Both the position numbers and the translations under genes were made by a program. From Octadecabacter antarcticus 307 (GTDB taxonomy: Bacteria > Pseudomonadota > Alphaproteobacteria > Rhodobacterales > Rhodobacteraceae): DNA of 64,000 bases. Positions 1-8,837 of the stretch are shown one piece after another. The notes beneath the pieces are model-generated. The model made no database searches and was not told where the DNA came from. It saw only the letters and a program-made list of their open reading frames with translations. The stretch's first letter is position 1, and each line of letters starts with the position of its first letter. The DNA is taken from contig NC_020911.1 in NCBI RefSeq assembly GCF_000155675.2, positions 920,501 to 984,500 on the forward strand, written 5' to 3'.

Positions 1-831
1 GCCACGCTCGGGTTGATGAAAACCGTCTCTGACACGAGACTGCGAAAGGAATTTCCAGACTAATGCATCGCGTTTTCGGTCGGACGGGTCATCGTTTCAG
101 TGAATGCGATGCCAATGAAATCGGCGATCTTGCGCATCTCGAAATCTGGGTCAGCGGTCAGCCGATCGTAATCGAGCACATAGAGACGTTTGCCGGGGTA
201 GATATTCCACAACCACCTTCGTCGCCGAACCTTGCGCGCGAAATCGACGGCCGGATAGCCGCCTGACCCGTACAGATGCGCAATATTCTGGAGCGACAGG
301 TAGTGCTCGATTGGATCGCGGGTGCATTGGATGAACCGTCCACGCGGCCCAAGCAAGCGGACCCACTGCAGTTCGCAGTTTTCATTGTGTGGTGCTTTGC
401 AGACAAAATGGATCGAGCCTCCTTCGACGGGCAGTCCCATGGCGGCAATGTAGGCACCGATTACGATACGGAACCGGTCGATTGCCTTATGGCGTGCCAG
501 AAACCCGTCCCGAAATAGCCGGTCGAACAGAGTCCAGTCAAACATCGAATAATCCGTCTGGCCAAATCCCGCCCCGCCATGAGATCTGTAATCGTCCCGA
601 CCATAATCTTTCTTACCCGCCGACAATCGACGGATGTTCTGATTTCCCAAAAACGCTTCGGCTGCCGCGGCCCCGTCTGTCGGCCTTCATGTGGAAAAAG
701 CGAAACTCTTCAGGGAAGACGACAAGGTCAGGATGCCCATCGAGAAGAGTAAGGGGCAGCGTCGTACCGGTTTTCGCCATGCCTCCGATTATCGTCGCCT
801 TCAGATCCCTCGCCCAGATAGGATCGAGCAT
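1..831 (-). pseudogene. Sulfotransferase gene remnant, frameshifted and nonsense-mutated, runs off the window
   Basis: Remains of a PAPS-dependent sulfotransferase. The 5' part, from a possible ATG at 831, carries the phosphosulfate-binding loop read as GGMAKTGTT and the following hydrophobic and PEEFRFFH stretch. The 3' part carries the 3'-phosphate-binding motif CTRDPIEHYLSL. The two parts lie in different minus-strand frames, with the shift at about 640-700. A TAG at 60-62 then cuts the second part, but the same frame stays open beyond it to base 1 with SGNSF, which is the expected family continuation after the NAM motif. Two independent lesions make a functional product unlikely. The 5' end is uncertain because the frame is open up to 1008. 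The C-terminus lies outside the window. What it sulfated cannot be told. Confidence 0.8.
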
Positions 832-1118
832 CGCGAGACTGCAGATCGTTTGGGTGTCTGTTGTCACGGGCGTTGCATGTCTAAACCTGAAAGTATCCCA
901 GCGTGAGTGTCGCTGCTGTCTAGAACTCCGGTCAATCCTATTTGGCCCGCTCGCTGTGTTGAACGTCAAGAAGAAGTCACCCAGGACTACCATCCTGAAA
1001 TGACCCACCTAAAATTATATTTCGGAGGTCAGGCGTGGGTCAAGACATGATGTCCTCCGAGGGTGCGGTCAGAGGAAACTGACTTGCGGCGAGCAGGGCG
1101 GCGACTTGGCTTCGTCGG

Positions 1119-1463
1119 GTGATTAAACGCAGCCCTTTCCACTCTTTCAAGATGTCGCCTGCAATCATCGTGCCGGATAAGTTAAGATCTTGCAGTGCGG
1201 CGATCAAGATCGTCGGCAACGCTGATCATCAAGAAACGGGCCGCTGGCTGAACCACTGGGCTGAAAATTTTCGCCTGCCTTTTCGGTGTCGACAGCGGAC
1301 CATGCTCCGCTTCCATCGTATGCGAAGTTTGCAGAAATTCGTTGCCGCTCATGCATCAGTTTATACCCTTTTCAATCTAAAGCGCGCGGATTTCAGCAGA
1401 ACCAATTTCAAACTCAACTGAGCTGCTGTACATGGCGAGTGGCGCGGCCTTTGTGCGGCCTAG
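1119..1463 (+). mobile_element. IS6-family transposase, C-terminal remnant
   Basis: The plus-strand translation matches the C-terminal third of IS6-family (DDE) transposases. Recognisable blocks in order are VPDKLRSC, NADHQETGRWLNHWAEN, LPFRCRQRTMLRFHRMRSLQKF, and AEWRGLCAA-like HGEWRGLCAA. The catalytic E region is near GRWLNHWAEN. A TGA at 1419-1421 replaces what is normally an arginine codon, and the natural family end falls at the TAG at 1461-1463. The N-terminal two thirds and both terminal repeats are not visible, so this is a dead fragment. It sits between a broken sulfotransferase gene and an intact sensor kinase, so an old insertion may have reshaped this junction. Confidence 0.82.
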
Positions 1464-1536
1464 GGCGCGGTGTTTCGCGGCAAACTGAGACGGGTTCGCA
1501 TTCGTCTGGCAGCACAGAAAAAAGAATTGATCGGAA

Positions 1537-3357
1537 ATGCGTTTGCAAGTGAGCGGTCCTCTATCGCATATTCTTCCAATGATATTCACACGCCGCTCTG
1601 CGTTCCTATGTGTTGCCAGCCTGGCTTCGGTTTTTATTATCGGAGGTGCTGCGTCATTTACGCCTTTAGAGAGGTATTATTTCCAACGTCAAGCTGAACA
1701 AAACAATGTACCGCTTAGGCTCGCTGCCGAAAGTTTGCGTGCGGCACTTGATCGATACGCGCCTCTGCCCGCGCTGATTGCCGAACGCCCGTCGCTGACG
1801 CAACTTTTGTCTCGCCCGGACGACGGTGCACTTGTGGCGCAAGTGAACGAAGACCTCAGGCAAACAGCCTCCGTCGTGCGTGCCTCCGATGTGTTTTTGA
1901 TGGACATCACGGGCAAGACCCTTGCAGCGGCTTCTTATCTTGGCCCCGAAAGTAATTTGGACCGCAACTTTAGTTACAAGACCTATTTCGCACAGGCGTT
2001 ACGTGGGGACCTTTCAAGTTTTCAAGTTTATGGCACCACAACTGGCGAACAAGGCTATTTTTATGCGGCTCCTGTCGAGGATGGCGACCGGATCGTTGGT
2101 GTTCTGGCCATAAGGTTTAATATCACGGCCTTTGAAAGTGTGTGGCGTGGTGCGGACAGTGAATTTGCGGTGTTTGACAGCAATGATTTCATCTTGATGT
2201 CATCGCGTCCCGATTGGCATTTTCGCGCGATGCGCCCGCTGAGCGATGCCACACGTCAGGTGATTGCGCAGAACCTGCAATATCCGATTGATCGGATTGA
2301 TTTGCTGCCCATCACAACGCGAAGCTTGAGTGAATCTGCACAATATTTAAGTATCGAAGGTGATCGGCGTGAGAGTTTTGTGATGTCCTCGTTGAAGTTA
2401 CCAGACCGCAACTGGACAATAGCGTCACTGTCGCCGACCACACCTGCCACGTTGAACGCGCTGCGCACACTTTTGATTGCGGGGCTGACCATCCTTTTGA
2501 TCTTGGTGGGGCTTTTGGCGTATCTGCTTAGGCAAGCGCGACACCTGGAAAAACTTTCTCAGCAAGAAAAAGCCAAACGCGCCTTGGAAGTGGCTGTCGC
2601 GGACAGGACCGCTGAATTACGCCAAGCGCTTGCAGATCTTGAGCAGACGCAGACGGAACTGGTTCAGGCAGGCAAACTCGCGGGGCTGGGTCAAATGTCA
2701 GCGGCATTATCGCATGAATTGAACCAACCACTTGCTGCGGTCAAAACTTATTCTGATAATGCCCGCGCGTTTTTAAGGCGCGAAAATATTAAAGAAGCTG
2801 ATGAAAATCTTGGCAGGATTTCTAAAATGGTAGATCGGATGGCATCGATTTCTGCGCACCTTCGTAATTTTGCCCGCCGACCTCAGCAGGCCATCGGAGC
2901 AGTGCAACTGGACGCGGTTGTGCAAGACGCGCTTGGCGTTGTTGATGTACGTTTGAATTCAGAGGGTGGGCGCGTCGTCTACAATTTGGCAGACTCTGAC
3001 GTTTATGTCATCGGTGGTCACGTGCGTTTGCAACAGGTCATCGTGAACCTGATCAATAATGCGCTTGATGCAATGGCTGGCCAGAACGACCCTGTTGTTG
3101 AACTGAGCGTGTCGGGCACCAGTTTGCGTGTCCGCGATACGGGAGCCGGGCTTGATCCCGAGATTAGCAATCAAATTTTTGATCCGTTCTTTACCACCAA
3201 AGCCCCGGGAAAGGGCCTTGGGCTCGGGCTATCGATTTCATATAATATCGTATCAGACTTTGGCGGCACTCTGACGGTGACCAATCACCAGGACGGGGGT
3301 GCTATCTTCTGTGTTATGTTGCTACCTGCCACATCAGAACACATGGCCGCGCAATGA
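1537..3357 (+). CDS. DctB-type membrane sensor histidine kinase
   Basis: Membrane-bound histidine kinase, 606 residues, that should sense an extracytoplasmic ligand and phosphorylate the regulator encoded next to it. A first membrane segment lies at about residues 18-38, a periplasmic dCache-like sensor region at 40-305, and a second membrane segment at about 310-332, followed by a coiled coil. The H-box SHELNQPLA puts the phospho-acceptor at H393. The ATPase part has the N-box NLINNALDAM near 503, DTGAGLD near 533 and GKGLGLGLSIS near 560. This arrangement is that of DctB, the C4-dicarboxylate sensor, but the real ligand is unknown; the TRAP importer downstream suggests its substrate. An internal ATG at 1579 is a possible alternative start. 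Its stop overlaps the next start (ATGA). Confidence 0.9.
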   Translation: MRLQVSGPLSHILPMIFTRRSAFLCVASLASVFIIGGAASFTPLERYYFQRQAEQNNVPLRLAAESLRAALDRYAPLPALIAERPSLTQLLSRPDDGALVAQVNEDLRQTASVVRASDVFLMDITGKTLAAASYLGPESNLDRNFSYKTYFAQALRGDLSSFQVYGTTTGEQGYFYAAPVEDGDRIVGVLAIRFNITAFESVWRGADSEFAVFDSNDFILMSSRPDWHFRAMRPLSDATRQVIAQNLQYPIDRIDLLPITTRSLSESAQYLSIEGDRRESFVMSSLKLPDRNWTIASLSPTTPATLNALRTLLIAGLTILLILVGLLAYLLRQARHLEKLSQQEKAKRALEVAVADRTAELRQALADLEQTQTELVQAGKLAGLGQMSAALSHELNQPLAAVKTYSDNARAFLRRENIKEADENLGRISKMVDRMASISAHLRNFARRPQQAIGAVQLDAVVQDALGVVDVRLNSEGGRVVYNLADSDVYVIGGHVRLQQVIVNLINNALDAMAGQNDPVVELSVSGTSLRVRDTGAGLDPEISNQIFDPFFTTKAPGKGLGLGLSISYNIVSDFGGTLTVTNHQDGGAIFCVMLLPATSEHMAAQ

Positions 3358-4685
3358 CAGAAACAGTTTTGTTCGTAGACGACGAGGAAGAGTTGCGTAT
3401 TGCAGTTGCTCAGAGCTTAATGCTCGCAGATCTGCCTGCTGAGGTGTATGAACGGGCTGAAGATGCGTTGGCTAAGATCAGCCGCAGCTTTCAGGGCGTT
3501 CTTGTCACTGACATACGAATGCCCGGCAACGACGGACTTTGGCTGATGCACCAAATTCTGGAGATTGACCCTGAATTTCCTGTTATTCTCGTTACGGGGC
3601 ACGGTGACGTGGATCTTGCTGTGCGATCAATGCGCGAAGGTGCCTATGATTTCATCGAAAAGCCGTATCCGCCCGCGCGCCTTGTCAGCACGGTTCAACA
3701 CGCGTTGGAAAAACGAAGACTAACGATTGAAAACCGGTCCTTGAAGCAAGAAGTGGCGGGTGACGACAAGCTTGAGGCACGTTTGATTGGGCGCTCTGCG
3801 CCCATGGAGGGGTTGCGCAAAGCGATCCGCACGATTGCAGCGACGGATGCGGACGTTTTGATAACGGGTCCGACCGGCGCAGGCAAAGATTTAACCGCGC
3901 GTGCGCTGCACGACCTTTCCGAGCGTGCGCGCCATCCGTTTGTTCATATCAACTGCGCGGCTTTGCCCGTTGATTTGGTCGAGACAGAACTTTTTGGCCA
4001 TGAAGCGGGCGCTTTCGCAGGTGCCATCCGCGCACGCTTTGGAAAGTTCGAACATGCCCGCCAAGGTACGGTGTTCTTGGATGAGATCGACAGCCTTCCT
4101 GTCGCTGTGCAGGCTAAATTTTTACAAGCGATACAAGACCGGCAGATTACCCGACTGGGATCGAACGAACCTGTTGAACTGGATATCCGCGTGATTGCCG
4201 CGGCGAAAGCCGATCTTACAGCCGCGGTTACGGTGGGGACATTCAGGGCAGATCTTTTCTATCGCTTGAATGTCGTGACGCTTGATGTTCCATCCTTGAA
4301 TGCGCGGCGAGACGATATCCCATCGCTGTTCCTGAATCTCACCGCACAAGCCGCTGCGCGGTATTCAAGGCAGATGCCAGACGTCCCTGCTGAGGTTCTG
4401 TCACATTTGGCGACGCAACAATGGCCGGGCAACGTGCGCGAGTTAAGAAATGCGGCTGATCGGTTTGTACTAGGTCTTGATCCGCTCGTTATTCCAAACG
4501 CCGAGACCACAGATAGGACGTTGGCGGACGCAGTCGCGGTACATGAAAAGGCGCTGATCTATGCGGCTTTGACTGCAAACGCGGGGCGTTTAAAACCGAC
4601 CTACGAGGCGTTGGGTTTGTCACGAAAAGCACTGTACGAGAAAATGCAAAAGCATACCATCAACAAGGATGACATTGCCAAGTAG
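3354..4685 (+). CDS. DctD/NtrC-type response regulator with altered GAFTGA loop
   Basis: Cytoplasmic response regulator of 443 residues, partner of the upstream kinase with which it overlaps by four bases. The receiver has D9-D10, phospho-acceptor D53 (VTDIRMPG) and K103. An AAA+ domain follows, with Walker A GPTGAGKD at 172-179 and Walker B VFLDEID near 240-246. A Fis-type helix-turn-helix lies near 413-440 (YEALGLSRKALYEKM). The loop that contacts sigma-54, normally GAFTGA, reads GAFAGA at residues 219-224. The threonine is generally needed for sigma-54 activation, so this protein may act in another way. It probably controls the TAXI-TRAP genes that begin 226 bases downstream. No clear sigma-54 promoter was seen there. 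Confidence 0.9.
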   Translation: MTETVLFVDDEEELRIAVAQSLMLADLPAEVYERAEDALAKISRSFQGVLVTDIRMPGNDGLWLMHQILEIDPEFPVILVTGHGDVDLAVRSMREGAYDFIEKPYPPARLVSTVQHALEKRRLTIENRSLKQEVAGDDKLEARLIGRSAPMEGLRKAIRTIAATDADVLITGPTGAGKDLTARALHDLSERARHPFVHINCAALPVDLVETELFGHEAGAFAGAIRARFGKFEHARQGTVFLDEIDSLPVAVQAKFLQAIQDRQITRLGSNEPVELDIRVIAAAKADLTAAVTVGTFRADLFYRLNVVTLDVPSLNARRDDIPSLFLNLTAQAAARYSRQMPDVPAEVLSHLATQQWPGNVRELRNAADRFVLGLDPLVIPNAETTDRTLADAVAVHEKALIYAALTANAGRLKPTYEALGLSRKALYEKMQKHTINKDDIAK

Positions 4686-4911
4686 AGACCATCGCCAGCG
4701 CAATGTCCCCTTTGCAACCCATCAACTGTGCCGTTTGTCCCGTTCCTGACCCATCATCAAAAGATTTCCAAAATGTTAACGTTAACGGACCTATCCCGCA
4801 GTTGCATGAAGCGGGTCGCTGGTGTGGCTGTGCGTCAAGTCATATCGCTTATCGCGTTTGATTCGAGGCCCTTCCGGGAGGGGATGGCTGAACATTATGG
4901 AGGAATTACCG

Positions 4912-5898
4912 ATGAAATTAGCAGCGCTTATTGCGACGACCGCATTGACATCTACGGCTGCATCCGCCGACGGCCACGTCGATCGCACGGCTTGGCCTGA
5001 AAGCTTTACCGTTGGCACAGCATCCCAAGGCGGCACCTACTTTGCTTACGGTTCAGGCTGGGCGAACCTGGTCGCTGAAGAGCTTGGCGTAACTGGTGGC
5101 GGCGAAGTCACAGGCGGCCCGATGCAGAATATGGCGCTGGTTCATACCGGTGACGCACAGTTTGGCATGACAACAATGGGTCCCGCGGCGGAATCCATTG
5201 CTGGTACCAACCCAATCGCGCCCGGTCTGGAAATGACCAACGCCTGTGCGATCTTCCCGATGTATCAGACGCCGTTCTCGGTGACCGCGCTGACGTCTTC
5301 AGGTATCGCAACGATTGCGGACATTCCTGATGGCGCACGGATCGGTTTTGGCCCGGCGGGTTCCACATCCGACACATACTTCCCACGCATGATGGAAGAA
5401 CTTGGCGTTAACTTTGAACGTCGTAACGGCGGTTGGAGCGACCTCGGTGGCCAATTGCAGGACGGTCTGCTGGACGTGATCGCATTCGCGGCTGGTGTTC
5501 CAGTGCCAGCGGTCAGCCAGTTGGAAGTCCAGACCGACGTCAACATCATCGAGTTCTCCGAAGTAGAGCAGGCGACAATTCAGGCGGCGTTTCCCGTGGC
5601 GGCCTTTGACATCAGCGCCGATGCCTACACGACGCTGACCGCCCCCGCGCGATCCGTGTCCATGTGGAACTTTGCGATTGCGAACTGCGATCTGCCCGCC
5701 AGCTTCGTGAAAGCCGCAGTTGATGTGGTGATGTCCGACAACGAGCGTATGGTGAACATCCACCGTGCAGCGCGGACAACAATCCCCGAAAACTACACCA
5801 AAAATGCGGGCGTTCTGCCTTGGCACCCTGGTGCAGCTGAATGGTTCATCGAGAACGCAGGTGCAGATATCCCTGCCGAACAAATCTTCGGTAACTAA
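4912..5898 (+). CDS. TAXI-family TRAP transporter substrate-binding protein
   Basis: Periplasmic binding protein of 328 residues that captures a solute, probably an organic acid or amino acid, for the fused TRAP permease encoded next. It has a signal peptide at residues 1 to about 20 (basic start, hydrophobic core, TAASADG cut region). The TAXI-type block FTVGTASQGGTYFAYG follows directly, and GFGPAGSTSDTYFPRM is in the middle. The frame is open upstream to 4822, but the ATG at 4912 was chosen because GGAGG stands just ahead of it and the signal peptide begins there. It lies directly downstream of the two-component pair. Substrate not predictable from sequence. Confidence 0.93.
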   Translation: MKLAALIATTALTSTAASADGHVDRTAWPESFTVGTASQGGTYFAYGSGWANLVAEELGVTGGGEVTGGPMQNMALVHTGDAQFGMTTMGPAAESIAGTNPIAPGLEMTNACAIFPMYQTPFSVTALTSSGIATIADIPDGARIGFGPAGSTSDTYFPRMMEELGVNFERRNGGWSDLGGQLQDGLLDVIAFAAGVPVPAVSQLEVQTDVNIIEFSEVEQATIQAAFPVAAFDISADAYTTLTAPARSVSMWNFAIANCDLPASFVKAAVDVVMSDNERMVNIHRAARTTIPENYTKNAGVLPWHPGAAEWFIENAGADIPAEQIFGN

Positions 5899-5910
5899 GA
5901 TTTCTCACGC

Positions 5911-5941
5911 TTTGGGGCTGCGTCACTTGCGTGGCCCCAAA
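5911..5941 (+). terminator. Hairpin between TRAP binding protein and permease genes
   Basis: Perfect 8-bp stem TTTGGGGC/GCCCCAAA with a 15-base loop, 12 bases after the binding-protein stop. Only a weak T-rich tail follows. Placed inside the operon, it probably lets the binding protein be made in excess by partial termination or by protecting the upstream mRNA end. Confidence 0.6.
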
Positions 5942-6024
5942 TTCAATTCTTACACTTCCAAAATGAGCGACGCGATTGACGACCCTCCTGTGGGCGTTCT
6001 TCGTGTTTGACATGGGGCACCATC

Positions 6025-8253
6025 ATGACCGACGCAACGCAAAACGATGATCTAACCGATGGGCCTGTACTTGCAGAAGGGGTTGATGACGAACCCGTTG
6101 TCAGCAACCAACGCTTGTTCACCGGCAAGGCCAATTTAGCTATCGCTGCCGTTGCGGGTTTTTATGCGCTGTTCCATATGGCCGCCCTAAATGGCTGGTC
6201 TATTCGCAGCTGGACTGGCATCGATATTTCCGGCTTGCCTGTGTTCCCGATGGAAACATGGAATTTTCGCATCGTGCATATCGCAGGTGCCCTGATCCTT
6301 GGGTTCTTGATGTATTCCGCGCGCGCCTTTCCCGACGATGACAAAGGCGGCAAGCACCCGCTTGATCTGTTAGCCTACGTGGCGCTGTTGCCTGCGCTTT
6401 ATGCCTGTTTCACCGTGATATCGTTTGCCAACCAGATCGCCGGTGGCGTCATGTGGAACGGCATCGACGAGGGCATCCGCACTGCCGAGACGTATCATTA
6501 CGGAATCCCCCTGATCGTGGCGACCGTTGCAGGTATTGTCATCAGCTGGATGCGTCCGCGCGTTCAGGGCAGCATCGCCCCCGCTGATATCGTTCTGTCG
6601 GTCTGCGCTGTCGCGGTTGCGGCTTATCTGATCACGATCTTTGGCACATTGATGCGCAACTCAACCGGAACACCGTTCGCCCCCATCGGGATGAGCATCG
6701 CCGCGGTTGCGGGCACGGCACTGATCATGGAAATGACGCGGCGCGTGGCCGGTCTTGCGCTGATCATTATCGCGGGCGTCTTTCTTCTGTATGTCTTTGC
6801 CGGTGATTTGCTACCTGGTTTCCTGAACGCACCCGACATCACATGGCAGCGTTTCTTTAGCCAAGTTTACACGGATGCCGGCATCCTTGGGCCAACGACA
6901 GCTGTGTCGTCGACCTACATCATCTTGTTCATTATTTTTGCCGCTTTTTTGCAGGCGTCCAAAGTTGGCGATTATTTTGTGAACTTTGCATTTGCTTGCG
7001 CAGGCCGTTCGCGCGGTGGCCCAGCGAAGGTCGCGATCTTTGCATCCGGTTTGATGGGGATGATCAACGGGACCTCTGCGGGTAACGTGGTTGCCACAGG
7101 GTCGCTCACCATCCCGCTGATGAAGAAAGTTGGCTATAAGCCAACAACCGCAGGTGCGGTCGAGGCTGCAGCGTCAACCGGTGGGCAGATCATGCCGCCG
7201 ATCATGGGCGCAGGTGCGTTCATAATGGCGGAAATAACGGGTATACCGTATCAGGACATCGCGATTGCAGCGATCATCCCTGCGGCGCTCTATTTCGTGT
7301 CGATCTACTTCATGGTGGATTTCGAGGCTGCCAAATTGGGCATGCGCGGCATGCGTGAAGACGAACTGCCCAAGTTCAAAGATATGATCCGTCGCGTCTT
7401 TTTGTTCCTGCCCATCATCATCCTGATTGCGGCCTTGTTTATGGGCTATTCGGTTATTCGGGCGGGCACATTGGCAACAGCATCAGCGGCTGTTGTCAGT
7501 TGGTTCACTCCCTACCGGATGGGGTTTAGGTCTGTGGCCAAAGCGTTTGAACTGGCAGGCGTGATGTCGATCCAGATCATCGCAGTCTGTGCCTGTGCAG
7601 GTATTATTGTGGGGGTGATCTCGCTCACGGGTGTTGGCGCACGGTTCTCATCTGTGTTGCTGAATATTGCTGATGCCAACCAATTGCTGGCACTGTTTTT
7701 CGCAATGTGTATCTCGATCATGTTGGGGATGGGGATGCCAACCACAGCTGCCTATGCAGTGGCTGCGTCGGTTGTCGCCCCGGGTTTGATCCAACTGGGT
7801 ATTCCCACACTGACGGCGCATTTCTTTGTCTTCTACTTTGCTGTCGTGTCGGCGATCACGCCGCCTGTCGCGCTCGCCAGTTATGCGGCGGCCGGCATAT
7901 CGGGCTCGAACCCGATGTCGACATCCGTGGCGTCGTTCAAGATCGGAATTTCAGCGTTCATCGTGCCGTTTATGTTTTTTTACAACGGCGCCCTGCTGAT
8001 GGACGGCGCGTGGTACGAGATCTTGCGTGCGGCCCTAACGGCGATCTTTGGTGTCTTCCTGCTGTCGTCGGGTGTTCAGGGTTGGTGGGTCGAAAATCGT
8101 GCGGCGGGGCCGATCCGTATTGGACTGATCGTTGTTGCGCTGTTCATGATTGAAGGCAGTCTTCTCTCGGATATTATGGGGATTGTCGGCGCGGGTGCCT
8201 TGTTCTTCGTCGCCAGAGCGATGGGACCAAAAACGCCATCGGTGGCCGCGTAG
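6025..8253 (+). CDS. TRAP transporter permease, fused 4TM-12TM (DctQM) type
   Basis: Inner-membrane protein of 742 residues joining the small and large TRAP membrane subunits, as is usual for TAXI-type systems. It should import the solute delivered by the upstream binding protein using an ion gradient. Many hydrophobic segments span the whole length after a charged cytoplasmic N-terminus of about 40 residues. The DctM signature region is clear (SGLMGMINGTSAGNVVATGS, then AAASTGGQIMPPIMGAGAF), and a related block recurs in the second half (GMGMPTTAAYAVAASVVAPG, with TPPVALASYAAAGI). The frame opens at a TTG at 6007, but the ATG at 6025 is preferred. It is separated from the binding-protein gene by 126 bases that contain a hairpin. 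Confidence 0.95.
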   Translation: MTDATQNDDLTDGPVLAEGVDDEPVVSNQRLFTGKANLAIAAVAGFYALFHMAALNGWSIRSWTGIDISGLPVFPMETWNFRIVHIAGALILGFLMYSARAFPDDDKGGKHPLDLLAYVALLPALYACFTVISFANQIAGGVMWNGIDEGIRTAETYHYGIPLIVATVAGIVISWMRPRVQGSIAPADIVLSVCAVAVAAYLITIFGTLMRNSTGTPFAPIGMSIAAVAGTALIMEMTRRVAGLALIIIAGVFLLYVFAGDLLPGFLNAPDITWQRFFSQVYTDAGILGPTTAVSSTYIILFIIFAAFLQASKVGDYFVNFAFACAGRSRGGPAKVAIFASGLMGMINGTSAGNVVATGSLTIPLMKKVGYKPTTAGAVEAAASTGGQIMPPIMGAGAFIMAEITGIPYQDIAIAAIIPAALYFVSIYFMVDFEAAKLGMRGMREDELPKFKDMIRRVFLFLPIIILIAALFMGYSVIRAGTLATASAAVVSWFTPYRMGFRSVAKAFELAGVMSIQIIAVCACAGIIVGVISLTGVGARFSSVLLNIADANQLLALFFAMCISIMLGMGMPTTAAYAVAASVVAPGLIQLGIPTLTAHFFVFYFAVVSAITPPVALASYAAAGISGSNPMSTSVASFKIGISAFIVPFMFFYNGALLMDGAWYEILRAALTAIFGVFLLSSGVQGWWVENRAAGPIRIGLIVVALFMIEGSLLSDIMGIVGAGALFFVARAMGPKTPSVAA

Positions 8254-8281
8254 CGTCGATTAGTTCAGCAATTGTAAGGGG

Positions 8282-8824
8282 TCAGTTGCCTATCACGCCC
8301 CTAGTGGCGGTGGATCATACTCTACCCGCGCGATTCGCGGGACGCACATCCCGGTTTCCGTGAAAAAACCCGGCATTGGCTTAGCGCACACCGAATGTTT
8401 CGCCAACTCAGCGCATCGGTGCGCAAAGACACCGAAAGCTATCTGAACGGCGACACGGACGCCCAAGATTATGCTGTGCGTCTCAGCTATCGCGGCAATG
8501 CTTTGGTCGGGAACTTGCACGTGCCCCATGGGGGGGGAGGATCATTACTATTCCCCTTAACTGTCCGCCGCAGATTCCCGTTTTAACGCTGGATTAGAAA
8601 TCTTGGAAAAGGATCATGCCGCCTTGGATATTGCGCTGGATAGTTTTACCCGTACAGCCAATAGGACCAATAAATTGATCCGACTGGATCAAAATGCGGC
8701 ACGCCAAGAGACTGCTAAACTGCACGGGGTCGCCCAAACTATTTAAAAGTTCCTTGAGCGGCACCTGTGCGATGAAGAAAAACTGGTGGTGCCGATCATT
8801 CTGCACCATCGTTTGCATGGATAA
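8282..8824 (+). pseudogene. Hemerythrin HHE-domain protein, degraded
   Basis: Remains of a hemerythrin-domain protein (di-iron, O2 or redox related) reconstructed across three plus-strand frame segments. Segment 1 ends STRAIR near 8338. Segment 2 reads DAHPGFREKTRHWLSAHRMF and on to SYRGNALVGNLH near 8520. Segment 3 reads EDHYYSP, LSAADSRFNAGLEILEKDH and HLCDEEKLVVPIILHHRL. The shifts fall near 8340 and in the G run at 8530-8537. TAA codons at 8558-8560 and 8744-8746 interrupt the third segment. The HH and HxxDEE iron-ligand regions are still readable, so decay looks fairly recent. No start codon is evident. It ends 13 bases before the GST gene and may once have been co-transcribed with it. 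Confidence 0.82.
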
Positions 8825-8837
8825 GTAGGGGATTAAC

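Noticed and set aside
389..1003. 204-codon plus-strand open frame
   Set aside because: Antisense to the sulfotransferase remnant; no ribosome site or known motif.
4686..4911. Sigma-54 promoter before the TAXI binding protein gene
   Set aside because: No TGGCAC-N5-TTGC pattern with correct spacing was found; the nearest match has a wrong spacer.
5299..5883. 194-codon minus-strand open frame
   Set aside because: Antisense to the TAXI binding protein gene and low in protein-like character.
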